A DNA stretch of 64,000 nucleotides from Pycnopodia helianthoides (GCA_032158295.1 CM063243.1:13608931-13672930); one strand, 5' to 3'; shown: positions 1 through 13,900, counted from the first letter of the stretch. Notes: generated by a model from the letters alone, not told the origin. Program-made: numbers and translations.

Positions 1-1014
1 TGGCTCAGTGCTATAAGGTCGTTAATTGCAGTTTCAAATCCGTAATGATCAAAAGGTTGCTAAGTGAAAAATGCGAATAAGTTCGAAAATCCGCAAGTAA
101 ATTTGTTTTTAAAAACAACTGAACGTTTCACTTTGCCAAACTAATTATTTGAGACCCCCCCCCCCAAAAAAAACTGAAACTTACAGTAAGAAAGAAAAAA
201 GAAAAATATAAAAAGTCATCTGTCAAATCGAACTTTTATGTAACTAAAAAATAATTCCAAAAGAGTACCCCTTCAATTCCCTAAACTCGCAACATTTAAC
301 ATAAAAGCGGCATGACACAATCTATTTCACCTTAAAAGGTTGCACAATAACCAATGATGTGAAATAAACAGGTGAAACCCCAATAAATGCATTCCTACTC
401 ATTATACGTAACCTCGGTGAATGATGATGACCAAAACTGAAAAAGGAGGAGAGAGACAGAAAAAGGAGGAAGAAAAAGAGAAAACCTTTGCAACCTCTTG
501 GGCCAAGAGTCACTACACCACCATTAATAGAGAGATGAACAGGACACTGGTCTCCAGGAATTCCAAGCTTGTGCTTAAGAGATATTCCCTCTTCTGTGCC
601 ATTCGTGGTATGATGATTACATTAACAGACCAATCCTCTGTAATGGCCATACAGGCAGCATCTTAAGAATTATTGCTGATCTTAAGAACTTGACCTCCCT
701 CTACCAGGAGACACTTATCGGTAACCTTCATTGAACAGTGCATGGCACAATATTTGTGCATTGCTATGTGAGGTGTTCACTGCACGCTTCCATAGGTTAG
801 CCAATCATGTGCATGTGTCATGATCGCAATGCATGTCTCGGCAGTCTGGAACCCCACCCCCACCCCCACACCCCCACACACCCACACAAGAACCTCCAAC
901 TAACCACCCAAACACCACAAAACCATCCTCACATAACTATGACTAGGCCCGATAGTGGTGCAGTGTCATGAAAAGTTGTATTCATAACAATACGCACAAA
1001 AAAAAAAACCTCCA

Positions 1015-1208
1015 GGGCCCGATTTCATAGAGCTGCTGGAGCAGAAAATATTGCTGAAGAGATTTCTGCTAAGCAAAACTAAGCAGGAAACCAGTCAAGG
1101 ATAGAAAGTGTGACATGGTATTTTTTGTTGCTAATCTCACTTCTGTAAGCAAAATTGTTTCGCGCTTAGCTACGTTTTGTACTAAAGCAGCTCTATAAAA
1201 TAGTACCC
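1015..1208. mobile_element. GGGCCC-family MITE-like element, copy 1
   Basis: It starts GGGCCCGATTTCATAGAGCT and ends CTCTATAAAATAGTACCC, an imperfect terminal inverted repeat. The interior shares CAGGAAACCAGTCAAGG..., GTGACATGGTA and the TAAGCAAAATTGTTTCGCGC segment with copies elsewhere in the window. It has no coding capacity, and about 190 bp is typical of the family here. Confidence 0.8.
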
Positions 1209-1577
1209 AGTCACAACACTTAGGCAATGCAGTAAACAAACCGTGACGTCTTCAGTATTGTCTTAGTTGCGCAATTTTAGGAGTCAATGTCCCCGTGCCT
1301 TGTGTATAGTGCAGTGCGCGTTTAAGGCAACGTGGTGTTTACACGCTTACCATCGACTCCACAAATGGCAAACTCTGAGCCACGTGTGATCTTGGGGCGA
1401 GGGCTCACTACATGAAGTCAAATAACGAGCGTTTTAAGATGCCTTTGTGTATAAACAAAATTGTGTACTATTAGTGTTATTATTAAGAACATCAGTAATA
1501 TTTTTGTTGAACACAACCTTCCATTCTCAGCAAAGTGTTGTGTGTTTATTACATTTGCATTATATGTATACACTGTT

Positions 1578-1705
1578 TCTCCTGAAGACGAGCAGAGTAT
1601 ACTGTTCGAAACGTCGAGACCAAACCGGCTCTTTTCAGAGCCACCACTCCTTCAAAAGAGACATTTTACCCATGGTTGTACCCGCAAGTTTACTATTCAT
1701 ATTTA
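1578..1705 (+). mobile_element. Retroelement fragment with hammerhead-like core, copy 1
   Basis: At 1582-1588 lies CTGAAGA, followed by a hairpin (GAGCAG / CTGTTC with one G-U pair) and CGAAACGTC at 1607-1615. A second hairpin, GGCTC...GAGCC, follows at about 1627-1642, then a GTTGTACCCGCAAGTTTAC end. The whole segment recurs, degraded, at 54635-54735. A CUGANGA - stem - GAAA order is the core layout of hammerhead ribozymes, which Penelope-like elements are known to carry. The base before GAAA and the stem II closing pair do not fit perfectly, so self-cleavage is not assured. Confidence 0.5.
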
Positions 1706-1802
1706 TATTTATATTTATAGTTTCTCATATGTATATCTTAGTTTAAAACATTGTTCCCTCGCCCCCTCGCCCCCTCCCTTCTCCCTTCTCCCCTTTTCAG
1801 TC

Positions 1803-1985
1803 CTACCTGGCCATTCTTTGGACGCTGATGGGCTTTCTGGCGTTGGATGATTTGACAGGCGGCCTGGGTTTGATACCATTCTGAGGATGACTGGTTGAGT
1901 GACCAGCGGTTTGACCGCTTGAGGCAGCATTCCGGTGTAGGGCCTCCCGCAGGGCCGACGATGTAGCAGAGTGAGCTTGGGCGAT
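1803..1985 (-). CDS. TTLL5: TTLL5 last visible exon (probable C-terminus)
   Basis: The acceptor is a long C-tract ending CCTCAG (1986-1988 side). The exon enters in phase 0, matching exon h, and encodes IAQAHSATSSALREALHRNA, then QNGIKPRPPVKSSNARKPIS and VQRMAR before TAG at 1803-1805. Vertebrate TTLL5 also has a basic Pro-rich PKPPP...RRATSQKASK stretch near its C-terminus. The sequence AG|GTAGGA at 1801-1807 could also act as a donor, in which case the exon ends at 1807 and further exons lie below 1800 or outside the window. Two other frames are open across this exon, but only this one fits the phase. Terminal exon is the simpler reading. Confidence 0.72.
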   Translation of the reverse strand: MAQAHSATSSALREALHRNAASSGQTAGHSTSHPQNGIKPRPPVKSSNARKPISVQRMAR

Positions 1986-4900
1986 CTGAGGGGGGGGAAT
2001 CGACAAAAGATGTAACCAAATAATTCAGAGTGCCTTTCAGACAACAGAGTTGACTTTTGAGAACTTGCGTCTTTAAAAAAACAGTTTTAGCAAACAGATT
2101 GTGCACACCATCAGGTCTGATGCTTCACAGAGCCGTTGGAAGCAATTGCCTCCATGCCCCCCCGGTCATTGCCCTGGTGCCCCTTGAAACGTTCCAGTAG
2201 AAATTTAAATTTCCCTCATAGAGGGTGCCCTTTACTAAGGAAAACTCTGCCTTGCCCTTACAAGATTGAAAGTATCACTCCTGCACTTTGACAATCTGAA
2301 CAAAAATGTATCAACAGCTGATAGCAACTTATCCTTGGTTACAACTGAACTTGTGTTGTTACAAATGACAAAAAGAAACATTGAGACTGCCTAGAAAAAC
2401 ATTAGTTAATGCTTAAATCATTTTAAAAAACGGGTTCATCCACATTTTATTTCCGGCGTGGAAGAATTCTGAATACAACTGGACTGAACAGCACCCATTG
2501 TGTGTGTGACGCCAAAAATAAAACTGTATAACTAAAACAAAACTTGAAAATTGTCAGCGCTTGTTTCTTTAATTTTAAAGCGGGAGCGATATTTATGTTG
2601 GATCAACAGAGAGTCCCCTGTGCTTACTTGGGCTTTAAACAGTTCCCAATGAATCTTTCGCTTTCCTTTTATGGGTACCCAAGTGCCAGTTATAAACTCT
2701 GTATACATTTGTAAGGTTAGAGTAACTTCAAATTATTATGGGCAGTATAAATCAGTCATGTTAAGTAATAGGAACAACCTCGTATACCGGTAATGGCGCC
2801 AGTTTTATCTGCATTTACGGGCACTCAAGTATATTACTTTTGTCGCCTAAAATTGGCAACATTTGATTTGCCAAATTGTTTGCGCATAAAGTCTCTGACA
2901 GGCCATGGATCATTCTATAGTGTGTTCTGGAAAATGGGAACACCTAAAGTTGATGGACCTGTTCACAAGGAAGCGGGTGGCTGGCTTTCCAACAAATCCA
3001 AAAACACTCGCAGCAAGAATAAAATAAACATTTTAAAAAACCTTTACCCTCCCAAATCCTTCTATATCCTCTTTGCCAAAACGAAGGATTCAGAAGGACT
3101 GAGTGCTGTAGGCCCAAATAACAAATTGCTCATCACTGGGTCAGGCATTCCAATCTCATCTCAGTCCAAACTGAGATGAGATTGGAATGACAAAGGAGAG
3201 GAGGATATTTGAGGTTGAGGATTTCACCTGTAGGCAAAAAGGCCCAGGGAGTCCGAGTCTGGAGAATGTTTTGTCTCGCAAAGTTTGTTGTTAGAAAGCA
3301 AGAAGAAGTGTGCCTAGGCCTTCTCTTTCACACTAGACAAACTCCCCAAGAAACTCCCGGTAAATTCTGTTTGAACTTGTTACACTTGACAACAAGCTTG
3401 ACCCCTAACAAACTCCCAGGCCCCGGCAAATATCTACACCTGCAGTTCAGGGGAGTAGAGTCCAGCAAGATAACCATGGGGGGTTTAATAGCAAGCCAGG
3501 AGTGTTGATTTTGTTTTCCCAGGACAAATAAAAGCATCAAGTGTGAAACCAACACAGGGTGGCAGTAGAGTGGGAAACCAATTCCCCAGGAGTTTCCTGG
3601 GGTTTTTGTTTCCAGGGATTTGGCTCTGCGGGATGAGACGGGCTTTTAGAGGGCCACCTGTCTCCAAAAGAACCCAAACTCAATAGCCCTAGGTTTCAGC
3701 ATGGACCTTCCTTCATGGTTCTTAGGCCCTTTTCGAATCCACGGCTTCGGCTCCGGATTGGGCTTCAGGCCCAGTGTTCTTGTCTGAAACCCTGACCGCA
3801 AAGCATGCGTAAGTTAAAATAATTGAGGGAGCCTAGCTAGCCTGAGCCGATTTTGGAGCCAAAGCCGTGTTTTCTTCTTGGGGGGGGGGGGGGGTAGGGA
3901 TAACACACTTTGCAACCCCCCAATGTAAACACACACTGTTTACAATTACAAGTTGAAATTATAGCTTTGTTTCTTGAGAACTAGAAATGACTCTTCTACA
4001 AACTAATTATGTATCATGCTGTTAAGTGTACATGGGAGGGGGAGGGGGTGGTGGTGGTGGGGGGGGGGGGGATAGGAGACAAAAATGCTTGAAGCATGGA
4101 GGACAGAAAGGTAGAAGCAGGGTCAAGGGGTATCACATGTAGGGTGTATTTGGATTTGAGATACGTCTCAATAAAAATCTTTGTATGAGTTAATTTGCTT
4201 GTTGTATGAACATAATTACTTCAACTTATTCAGGTTATCACTGACAAAACAAAGAGTTGGGGTTACACGGCAACTCAACATTTTCTGTGTAACGTTGACA
4301 TTAATTTTGTGGAACCCTTCATTTCAGAGAAAATTACCGCAGGCTGTTCGTGTACAGGAAGAAATGCGATCTTTGGTAATTGGAGGGAAATTGCTGATAA
4401 AATAATTACGCTTTGAGTTATTAACGCTAACAAGATAAGACACTTCCAACATCAGGAGAGGAATGTTCATGCTTGCCCAAATAAGGAAACTTTATCCCCC
4501 TTACCTTCCCCGATAGTAGATTTGGTCAATTTCGACCCAATATTCAGTTACAACTCCCAGTAACAAATTTCACCCTTTTTTTCAGGGGGTCCTTGTCTGT
4601 GTTCATCTGCTCAGTACATTCCTATTAGTGCCACCTGTTCCTTCTAGAAATGAATGAGCTGTTGCTGATAACAAGTCCACAGTGATATTTCTGTCGCACA
4701 CTCCATTAAGGGTGCAACACTTGATTTATTACTAAATGCCTATACTGGCTTACTGCAGGTTTCGGTGTTTGTTTATGCAACACACTTTACACAAATGAAA
4801 TATATATCCCTTTTTTGGGGGTCTGTGTTTAGGGATTGGTTTGGATTGCTGTTTTTTATTTTATTTATTTTTTTTATCGTTCCACTGACAGATCATGGCC

Positions 4901-7900
4901 ATGAAACGTCTCCGGTTGAAATTGATTTCAGAGCTGATAAGATTGTTTTGAATGGGACACTTAAAGAAGAGCCTGTGTCCATAAAAGTGAGAAGGCTAAA
5001 TTTCTTGAGCATGTTCCATTAAAAAGTGATTAAAACTTGTTTTGTTTGTAGTTTGAGTTCATTTAAGAGTGTTTATCAATCGATTAAAAAATGCCCCTCA
5101 CGCTATTATGTTCAACGGCCAAATTTGAATGCGGCGGCACTCTTCGTGACGTAAGGTCGGGAAGCTAGAAAAGCTTCAGTCTGGTCCCTGCTTTTGTGAG
5201 TCTTAGGTACAAGACATCATTTACACGTGTATGCTTTTTCACAATACCACTGGCTGTTTACAGACAATCCTCCAGTCTGTCGTTGCTGTTGTGAATGTTA
5301 CAACACGGACTACAATGTACAAGCTGTACAAGTAGTTTGGAGATTCCAACAAAATGGCCGGTCGATACCCCATTAAATGTTCAGCCAGGTTGGCGTAATG
5401 ATATCTTGCCTTGCGTTCTACCTCTGGGGACCCCGGTTCAAATCACACCGGGGCACTACATGGATTGGGTTTTTTGCAGTCCCTGCCTGATTGCGTGGGT
5501 TTTCCCTGGAATATTTCTCTGGGGTTTTTCCCCCACACCTATAACTGAAACTTCCTTCATTGTCTTCTCTCCACGGGGTTCTTGGCTAGTATAGTTATTA
5601 AGTTTGCTGTCTGAGAGTCCTTAGCTTCACAACCAGAATTAATATATGAAATGAAAATCAAAACAAAATGTCTCAGACATGTACATTCAAGTTGGACATA
5701 ATCCAGAACTTGATAAAGTTACTGTTGCTTTGGTCTCATAAATCACAGTGGAAACGACTAGATTGAAGCAAGAACAAACTTTTCTCATGACTGTTTATAC
5801 ATTCCCCCTCCCCCCCCCCACTTCTAATGATGCAATATAAATGACCTGTTTCCAGTTTGGCAGCGACTTTAACATTATGTGTGGTGTATTTTTGGAACGT
5901 CTTTTCTTAATTTTGAAAGTTGACAGGGCACACATACAGGACATAATAACATTATTGCTATTAAATCGTATGGGGCAATATGCTTAATGACAATTCCATC
6001 CCCATGATTCCACAAAACTCTGGCACCACATTTTGATGGATGATACTTGAAAAGTATTTTGTAGGATGGGAGAGCTAACCTATTCTGTGACAAACTACCA
6101 GTTGATTGTTGAAATATGTTTGTCAGATTTTGATGGTTTCAGTTGGGTTCTTTGCCAAACAGTTGCATACATGTACGTGCATACAAGAGCATGTTATGGC
6201 CAAACCGCGGACTCGACTTCTGGTGTTTTCAGATCAGCAGAGTTGGATTCGAGCCCCGGTCCTGACAATGGTGTCCTTAAGCGAGACACTAAACCATTAT
6301 TGCTTCGTCCTTCATACGGGACGTAAAGCCGTAGGTCCCGTGAGTTGTGTAATGCAAAGGGAAACAAACCCGGTTACACCCATCAATAAGAGAAGGGGCT
6401 CGCCCCCAGTGTTTCTGGCAGTGGCTGCTGAGTGTGCCCCAGCACCTTGTAAACACTTACAAGGTGCTACATATTATGAGTCTCACATTTTAGAAAACTT
6501 CAAAACCCTTCCTTAAGAAATATTAACAAGCGCTTTGAAACGCCCGTAGATAAGATAAAGCGCAATATAAAAACTGATTATCATCATAATTATTAAGAGT
6601 TAAGCTGTCCTACGATTCTGAGCTCAGTTCTTTTCCCCAAAATACAAAGTCGTTTGAAGTACACAATGCAGTTTAAAAGTAAATCATAAAATTTGCTACC
6701 CTCCCCCCCCCCCCGAACTATCAACAAAAATACACTAACAGCAAAACTAAATTACATATTTAACCTGTGCAATCTTTATAATAGCACAACATCATAACCC
6801 CACTTGTACCAAATAATTCAAGTTGTTAAACTCAGAGACAGGATACTGGGTCAGAAAGGTGGCACATCCCCCCCTGTCTCAAAGGAACACAGCCCTCAAG
6901 AATGTTCCACCACCTCATCGTCTCACCTCTTATGAAAAAACAAAACAAACCAACACTCAACTCGATCAATAAACTGGAATTTATTTTCTCTTCCTCAAAT
7001 TTAGACAGCACAAGAGGGGTTTGGGGAGCCAGCCGAAGATTCATGACCGCCTTCTAAACTGGAACTTCTCACTTATCATTCCAAAATTGACAGCAAACTC
7101 TCGGAGGACCATCCCAATAAAAGGGATTGGTATCGGTAACCGAGGCACACCACGGATTCCTAATGAGCATGTATTATAGAATTGTGGACAGAATGGCCAA
7201 TAATTGGGGACCGTGATTGCTTTCTAAAAGACTGGGCCTCAGACCGGATGCCTAGGGGGGCTTGGGGGGTCTGGTGTGGCTGTCTTGTAGGATTACAGGG
7301 GAAGTAAAGCTGGCTAAAAAGCTGCTTTTCTGAGGTGTCAGACGTCTTGCTGTCTATTATGGTCCAAAGCCAGGTACTGTAATACTAATCTTGCTCCTGC
7401 CAAGGGCAGGGTGAAGGGTCGATGAACTGATGCCTTGGGGCTTAGACTTATGGAGAAAATCCATTGATTCCTACTCAACAGTTGGAGTTGATCTGATTGG
7501 CCTTGGGATTTATCAGAATCGTCCAATCACATCCATAAAAGAATTAGCATACCAACCTTAAGGTCATACCGTTAAATCACTCAATGTTAACTATACATAC
7601 ATGTGAACTATCCACATACAAGTACACATCACACCAGTGAGTCTTGTATATCAGTACATCGACGCCACTTTTCAAAAATGCAACCTGTTCCAAAACACGT
7701 TCCAAAACACGTTGCAAAACACGTTCCAAAACAGGTTCCAAAAGCAGAGTTGCAGACCTGACTCCTTCATGTACGTGTAAGTTTTTATTAAACTCACATC
7801 AAACCTGAAGCAATCATGTCCAACAAATCAAACAGTTCTATATTTATTGTTGACGAGGCAAAGCTTGCAGCATTTCTCTAAAACTTCAAAATCATCACAG

Positions 7901-10900
7901 GGTAAAGAAGTCACAATGAACAATATTTCTTGATATGAATGATTGGCACATGTACTGTAGATATGTCAGACTGAGTGAGCTCTATTCGTAATACTAATAC
8001 TACAAATCCTGTCTATACAGACAGTGAGCTTTTTCCTGTACTCAAAATATTTCTTAACCACAAAAAAACCGCTGAGGTTGGGCTGGTATTTTAATGATTT
8101 TATTTCCGCTCTCCTAAACATTAAACTGGCCAAAAATATCCAAGGCCGGGAAATGCACGCGCAGCACTTGAACTAAAGAAGAAGAAAAATTTGTCAATGT
8201 GACAACTCGGGTGGGATTCGAACCCATGACGCCCCCCTCCTATTCCACAGCAGATGTTTCAACTGTTTGACCACCGCGTGCGCCCGGTGGACTTCATGTC
8301 CTTAACCATGTCGAAAAAGAAAGCACAAAGTCAACTTGTGCTTTTGTGTTTAACAGCACTGAATGTAAATGCACTAGCGTTAGTCCGCTTTCATAACTTA
8401 ACAATTTTGTTTCACAATTGACTGCTATCCATTGAAGAAAACATCTTCATCTTCCTTTGAGGAAGTGTTTCTTAGCACAGCTCTCCACCCTCAAGGTAGA
8501 TGTATAACAGGCAGCACTGAATACACTCACTTCCATATTCCATGCCAAAAGAAAAGGACAGAGTTTAATCTCCCTTTAAGAAAAGTCAGGGGGTGATGAC
8601 ATTGGTGGACCCTAAACTAGCAGGGCCATAAGAGGAAGATTTACAGCAATGCCTGCCAGACTTTGAGGTTTGCCAATTGGTTTACCATGCGCATTTTCTT
8701 CCGTTTTTTTTTTTTTTTTAATTGCCAACTTCAAAAAAAGAGTGAGAGACCAACGAGGCAAGGTCAAGCTCGACTGTTTGAGATTGGTCGGGTTGACTGG
8801 AACAAATAAATTGAGCTTGGATTTGGAACTGATTCCTAAACACACCATGAGACATGTGCTTCGTGTTTCAATTTTCCTTTCGTAAGTTGATCTGAATCAG
8901 GGGGGGGGGGATTGGGTAAGTAGGGTGGCGGATTACGAAGAAGACGGATTATGAAGAAGGCGATGTGCAGAAAGGTGGTGTGGGCGAGGACAATTCCCAC
9001 TCCCTACCCCAACCTGCATGTGTACCCTGCATCAGAAAATGAGCTTCAGCATCCAAGGAAGTTGCAACAAATGAACTTTACTGATCATGGGAAACAATTT
9101 AAGCATTTTTACCATGATTTACCTTGATACTAACACACCTCTTTCATCAGATCCAAGTGGTTGGTCTGGTGTGTGGAAAGGGTCAGAAGGCTTTTTAAGC
9201 CCATTAGTAACTACAAGCAGCCCTTCAAAGATATTGGAATCTTGTCAAACACAACAAAACATATTACTGTTTGTTTTGCCCTACACCTGATGTGTACTAA
9301 CCGCTGTATACTCGGTGTTCCATCCCCACCCCCACCCCACCCCCCCCCCAGTCCAGCGGGGAAAAAATCAACGTGTAGGGCGGGATTTGAACCCAAGTCC
9401 CATGCATTCTAGAGCAAATGTCTTAACCACTAGATGACGAGAGGCCAGTTGAACCCTTACAAGAATATCACAAAACATGTGGATGTACGTGCTTTGTGCT
9501 GACCCTCCCCTCTATAAGGACTTCAAGGTAGGGTCGTCGTCTGGTTTTTGTCAACGTAATTGCTGATTTACAGGCACAATTATCAAGAAAGATGCAATAT
9601 TTAAAGTCACCAGTGAAAGATTCAGTTGAATACAGTGCCTACTTATTGAGAAAACAGCAACAAAAAAAGAGTTATTTTCATCAAGAACGTCGAATCCATC
9701 CACGTTAGCGAGGTGACAGCGGGTACCAACTGCATCTCTGGCTGTATTGAGGGCAGCATTCAAACAGCTAGACACCACCAATATTTCCAAAGGTCGCCTG
9801 CAGACGATCTTTGGCGATTCAAATTTTTCAACATACTTTTATTGATTTCTAATCAACGGGGGCATTTCAGACGAAACAATTTCACAGGATGCTTACCACT
9901 ATTACCATCTTGATAACGAGTAGGCTTTCGGATAAAATTAACACACTTTCGTTTTGGGGGGTATTACCAAAGTAAAACCTTTAAAGTCTATGATACAAGG
10001 GAATTAAGGAAAGTCATTCATTCAAAGTAAGTCTAGAAAAAGAAAAAGTAAAATTCAAAACCTCGGTTAAAAAAAAAAGTTCCGCCATTATTGGCCCTCC
10101 CTAAAGTGTGCCCCACAAAAAGTAACTCACGCCATTTGATTTATTTGGAAGCACAACTGTCAACTCCAGTATATTACAAAATAAGGGGGGAACGACAGCG
10201 TCTTGACTGAATGTCAACTGAGCTCACAGGTGCTCGCACTCTACGCTGTAGTCTGAACCCAGTCAAATCACCCCTGAAGGATTCAGACTGCACAATGAAC
10301 GCAGGGTTTAGTTTTACCAGGAGATAATCCAAGAGATCCGGCGCGGCATCATTGTGCAATGATGTCAGAAGATCTTGGGGTCAATTACCTCTCCATGAGG
10401 GTGTGTGTGGGGGGGGGGGTGGGGGCAGGGGGTAGGGCATTTGTGGACATTTCCAATGTCTACATTCAATAAAAGGAAGCCTGTCAACAACAAGTGTTAA
10501 TTCATCACAAGAGTTCACCTTCTACAAGAATGTTTACGCACCTAATGTGTCACTGCAGTGGCTTTGTAAGAGGTGGAAATGATCCCACGCTTTCTTTCAG
10601 TTGACATTACATGTAAATCTGATCTGGAGGGACCTTAAAGGGTGCGTACAACATTGGTAAGATTGAACAAATGTTCACAGATTTACACATAACTTACATG
10701 GTATAAAGATGGTCATGGTGGTAAACTTCCCTTGAAATAGTTTTGCTTGAAACGCTATAGTCTTTAGGAAATTATGAGTAACAGTCTTTATCGCGCGTGT
10801 CCAAAACCCGATGTTTGAAAACAGTGAAAACATTATAATGCGGTTTTTCACTGTTTTCTCAAAAACTTGGGCTGTGATGTTGCAATAGAAAGGTCTATAC

Positions 10901-13900
10901 ATTGTAAAGACAAATTTACCCAAACCTAATATTATCAAACATGTAGTACTGTGTCCACCATATCTCAAAATAGCTTATTTAATTCAGGTACAGTACATGA
11001 CTAAAGCATCAGTAACAGGAATAACAGTCAAGCGTATGAACGCAATGTGAAGTAGCAACGTACCTTTTCTTGATGTTTGATCTTGCTCAGCTGTGTCATA
11101 TCATGAGATATCTGCTTCTTCTCCTGTAAACTCAACGGCTGCTTCTGTGCCGCTCTGCCTCCTCCGTCGCTACTCATGTTGGACGATCTCGCTCCCTCCT
11201 GCTGTAAAGCACTCTGATAATGCTGGCTCCCCGTCGGTTGGTAACCAAGCAGCTCGGGGTTCGAGTCAGTGTAGTTACTCTCCCTCTCCTCGTTCCTCAG
11301 CTCGGATCTCCCGGGATCGGAATTATTGATCACCCAGTCCTGGCTGAACTGTCGCCTTAGCTGGCTGGCGTTTCCAGACTGGCTCAGGGAAGACGTCTTC
11401 TCGCTTTGCACATTACCATCCAAGATACTGCTACTCTGGCTCTTCATTCCTGCGTCCCAGGTATGTCCCCTGGTGTGGTGGGCGTTGGATAAATTGCTTG
11501 CACTCCTGGATGCGAGTGAGTTCCGCGCAGCACTGGTCAGATTCAAACTGGATTGGAGTGGACTAGGAGCCGGTGTAGCGCCGCTGCTGCCGCCGCTGTT
11601 GTAGTGCTGTAGATACTGCTGGGTGACTACGTTCTGGTTCTGGCTGCTTGAGGCCGAGTATTGGCGGACGGCTTGGCGCCGAGCAAGACGCTGAAGTGCT
11701 TCCTGTATGGCTTGCTGGCTGCTTTCTGAGAAGAGGCGTGCAGCTGTTAAAGATACCCAGAAATGAAAATAACCTTTAAAATAATCAATTTGAACACCTA
11801 CAAATTTTACCATTACATCAGTTTATGTCAACTTTTCAAATATATAGCAAAATAAAAACAATTGGTTTCAAATGCATAGAATTTTGATGAAAGCTCTTTA
11901 ATTAATGTAAACAGGTATTCTAAAAAATGTATGGAAACTAATTAAAGTGAAAGAAAACCAAAATTTTAATATACAGAAGGATATAGGATATAGCGTGTTA
12001 ATATTGTAGTAAAAATAGCTGGAAAACACCTAAAAAGTTAACCCACAGGAATAGCTCTCCAAATCATTGACAAATTGAGGCAGGCGGTGAAGTGCTTCTG
12101 TGCACAAAGAAGCAATCTCATCAACCTGTTTCATCACTTAAGGTTTCATATTTTTGCAATAAAGAAAATGTCTTGATACGCACCATGTACCATATAGAGA
12201 GAAATGGCAACGAACTTGAACTTCTTTCTAAAATCTCTTAAGAGTGCAACAACCCTCGGGGGGGGGGGGGGGGGGGGCGGTGAACTCGGACATCAGGACC
12301 AGGCACTTCATCAAGGCCATGTCTCCAGTTCTGTCAGGATATCCAGACATTCATCATACATTTTTTTTTGACCACCGCAAAAAAAAAAAAACCTGACCAA
12401 AATCTCAACTGGGGATTTACCCCGGGACAAAGGAGCTTGGATTTCTCTGCCAGCGGATAATGCGCAAATAATCCGATTGTAAAAGTCCCAGCGGAGGTAC
12501 TGTGTCTTGGCATTAATGGAGTTTACTGGTGTGCAGTGTGTTTGGGGGGGGGGTTTGTTTGCACGTCTATTATTTTAAAGTTGGTGTGACAAGAGCACTT
12601 TCCGCCTTGGGGGGGGGGGATACTGCGTTTATGAGGTTGATTAATCATTGCGTCTCAATACATTTTGTTGCAATAATTACTGTAACAGGTGTCCTGGCTG
12701 CAAGACTGGAAAGACCAGACTCAAACAAACACTTTCTTGAAGATTGCTTTTGAAATTGAGTTATCAAAAAAATATACAAGTCTGAAGTTGATCAAGATTG
12801 ACACTACAAATCTTTGAGTTTAGTGAGGCCCAATTCTTTAAGCCACAATGTCTGATATAATTAAATGCTTAGTCGAAACTGACCCGCTTAAATTTGAATT
12901 CCTCAGACTAATGAGACAGTTGCTATGTCACATGATTGGGACCCAAGCTTTTGCATATCTACATAACAGGCGGTGAACACCCAAACACAATTCTAAATGA
13001 ATGCGTTTGGCACAATGGTACCAGGCTTTGCGGATCTTGGGGTTGCTGTACAAAAGCTTCCCAAATCATGCGACGGAGCGACACTGTCTCTAGTCTGTGG
13101 AATCCAGTTTGAGCGTTCACTCATACAACCAATCAAGTCATCGCGCCGGACATTATTCAAAATCTAACTCGCGAATGCCTCACTCAGCAGATTGAGCCGC
13201 ACAAATACTGCGCAGCAACTTCCTGCTGAATCAAAAAAACTACGCAGGAATCCACTCACAACTAAATAGGGCCCAATTTCATAGAGCTGCTTAAGCACAA
13301 AGAGTCACTGAGCTCAAAGCAATTTTGGTTACTAGATACAACAAGGTTACCAGCCAAAATGCCATATCACACCTTCGACTGGTTTCCTGCTCAGTTTTGC
13401 TGAGCAGAAATGTTTTAAAAACACACTCTTCTGCTTAAGCTGCTGCATGAAATGGGACCCTGTTGATAATCTGTTGCAGGGAGACAATGTCCTGAACTGG
13501 CCTTGACAATGAGAGAGTGACTCATCCATGACATGAATGGACCCGAGAAGAAACAAAAACAAAAGAGAGCTGTAATGACCGTGTGACCGAGGGAACTGTC
13601 CTTGTACGTTGCACAGAGTGAGATCAGTGATCCAAAGTTGCCGTGCAACAGTTTCAATCATTTCCTTCTCGGGGCGAGGGGAAAGTTAGTACTTGTTGAG
13701 GGTGACATCACCCGACGTGCTGCTGCTGTTTGGGCATCGAGGTTCAACTGGGTTTCAACCCTTTTTTTCTCTATGATTCAACCAAGTATGATGCAATGCA
13801 CAATGGTCATTTCATTATGGGAGACAATGCAAACAAAGAACTTGGCTACAGGAAAAAGTTTCTGCACATATGAATTCAGAATAATCAGTGTTTGAAAATG

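Larger units (their letters stand above)
1..1802. other. TTLL5 3' UTR/flank or further intron; repeats only
   Basis: I see no convincing coding exon. The stretch contains a GGGCCC-type inverted-repeat element (1015-1208), a hammerhead-like retroelement segment (1578-1700), an A/T-rich microsatellite near 1690-1720 and C-rich tracts near 850-890. Several TTTATT words on the plus strand (minus-strand AATAAA) around 1545-1720 could serve as polyadenylation signals if 1803 is the true stop. None can be singled out. Confidence 0.5.
1986..11063 (-). other. TTLL5 intron between exon h and the last exon (9.1 kb)
   Basis: Non-coding as far as I can see for the minus-strand gene. It holds an inverted-repeat element (2113-2285), a perfect palindrome (3146-3189), homopolymer G and C tracts, a plus-strand exon-like pair (4331-4986), two SINEs (5373-5662 and 6205-6595), a 12-bp minisatellite (7681-7745), tRNA-like SINE fragments (8205-8290, 9375-9450) and an old repeat at 10635-10960. 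Plus-strand 2793-3179 is open for 128 codons without any recognisable protein feature. Confidence 0.6.

Noticed and set aside
2793..3179. 128-codon plus-strand frame
   Set aside because: No recognisable motif, and its end is made by the perfect palindrome. Kept out for lack of support, though a transcript would change this.
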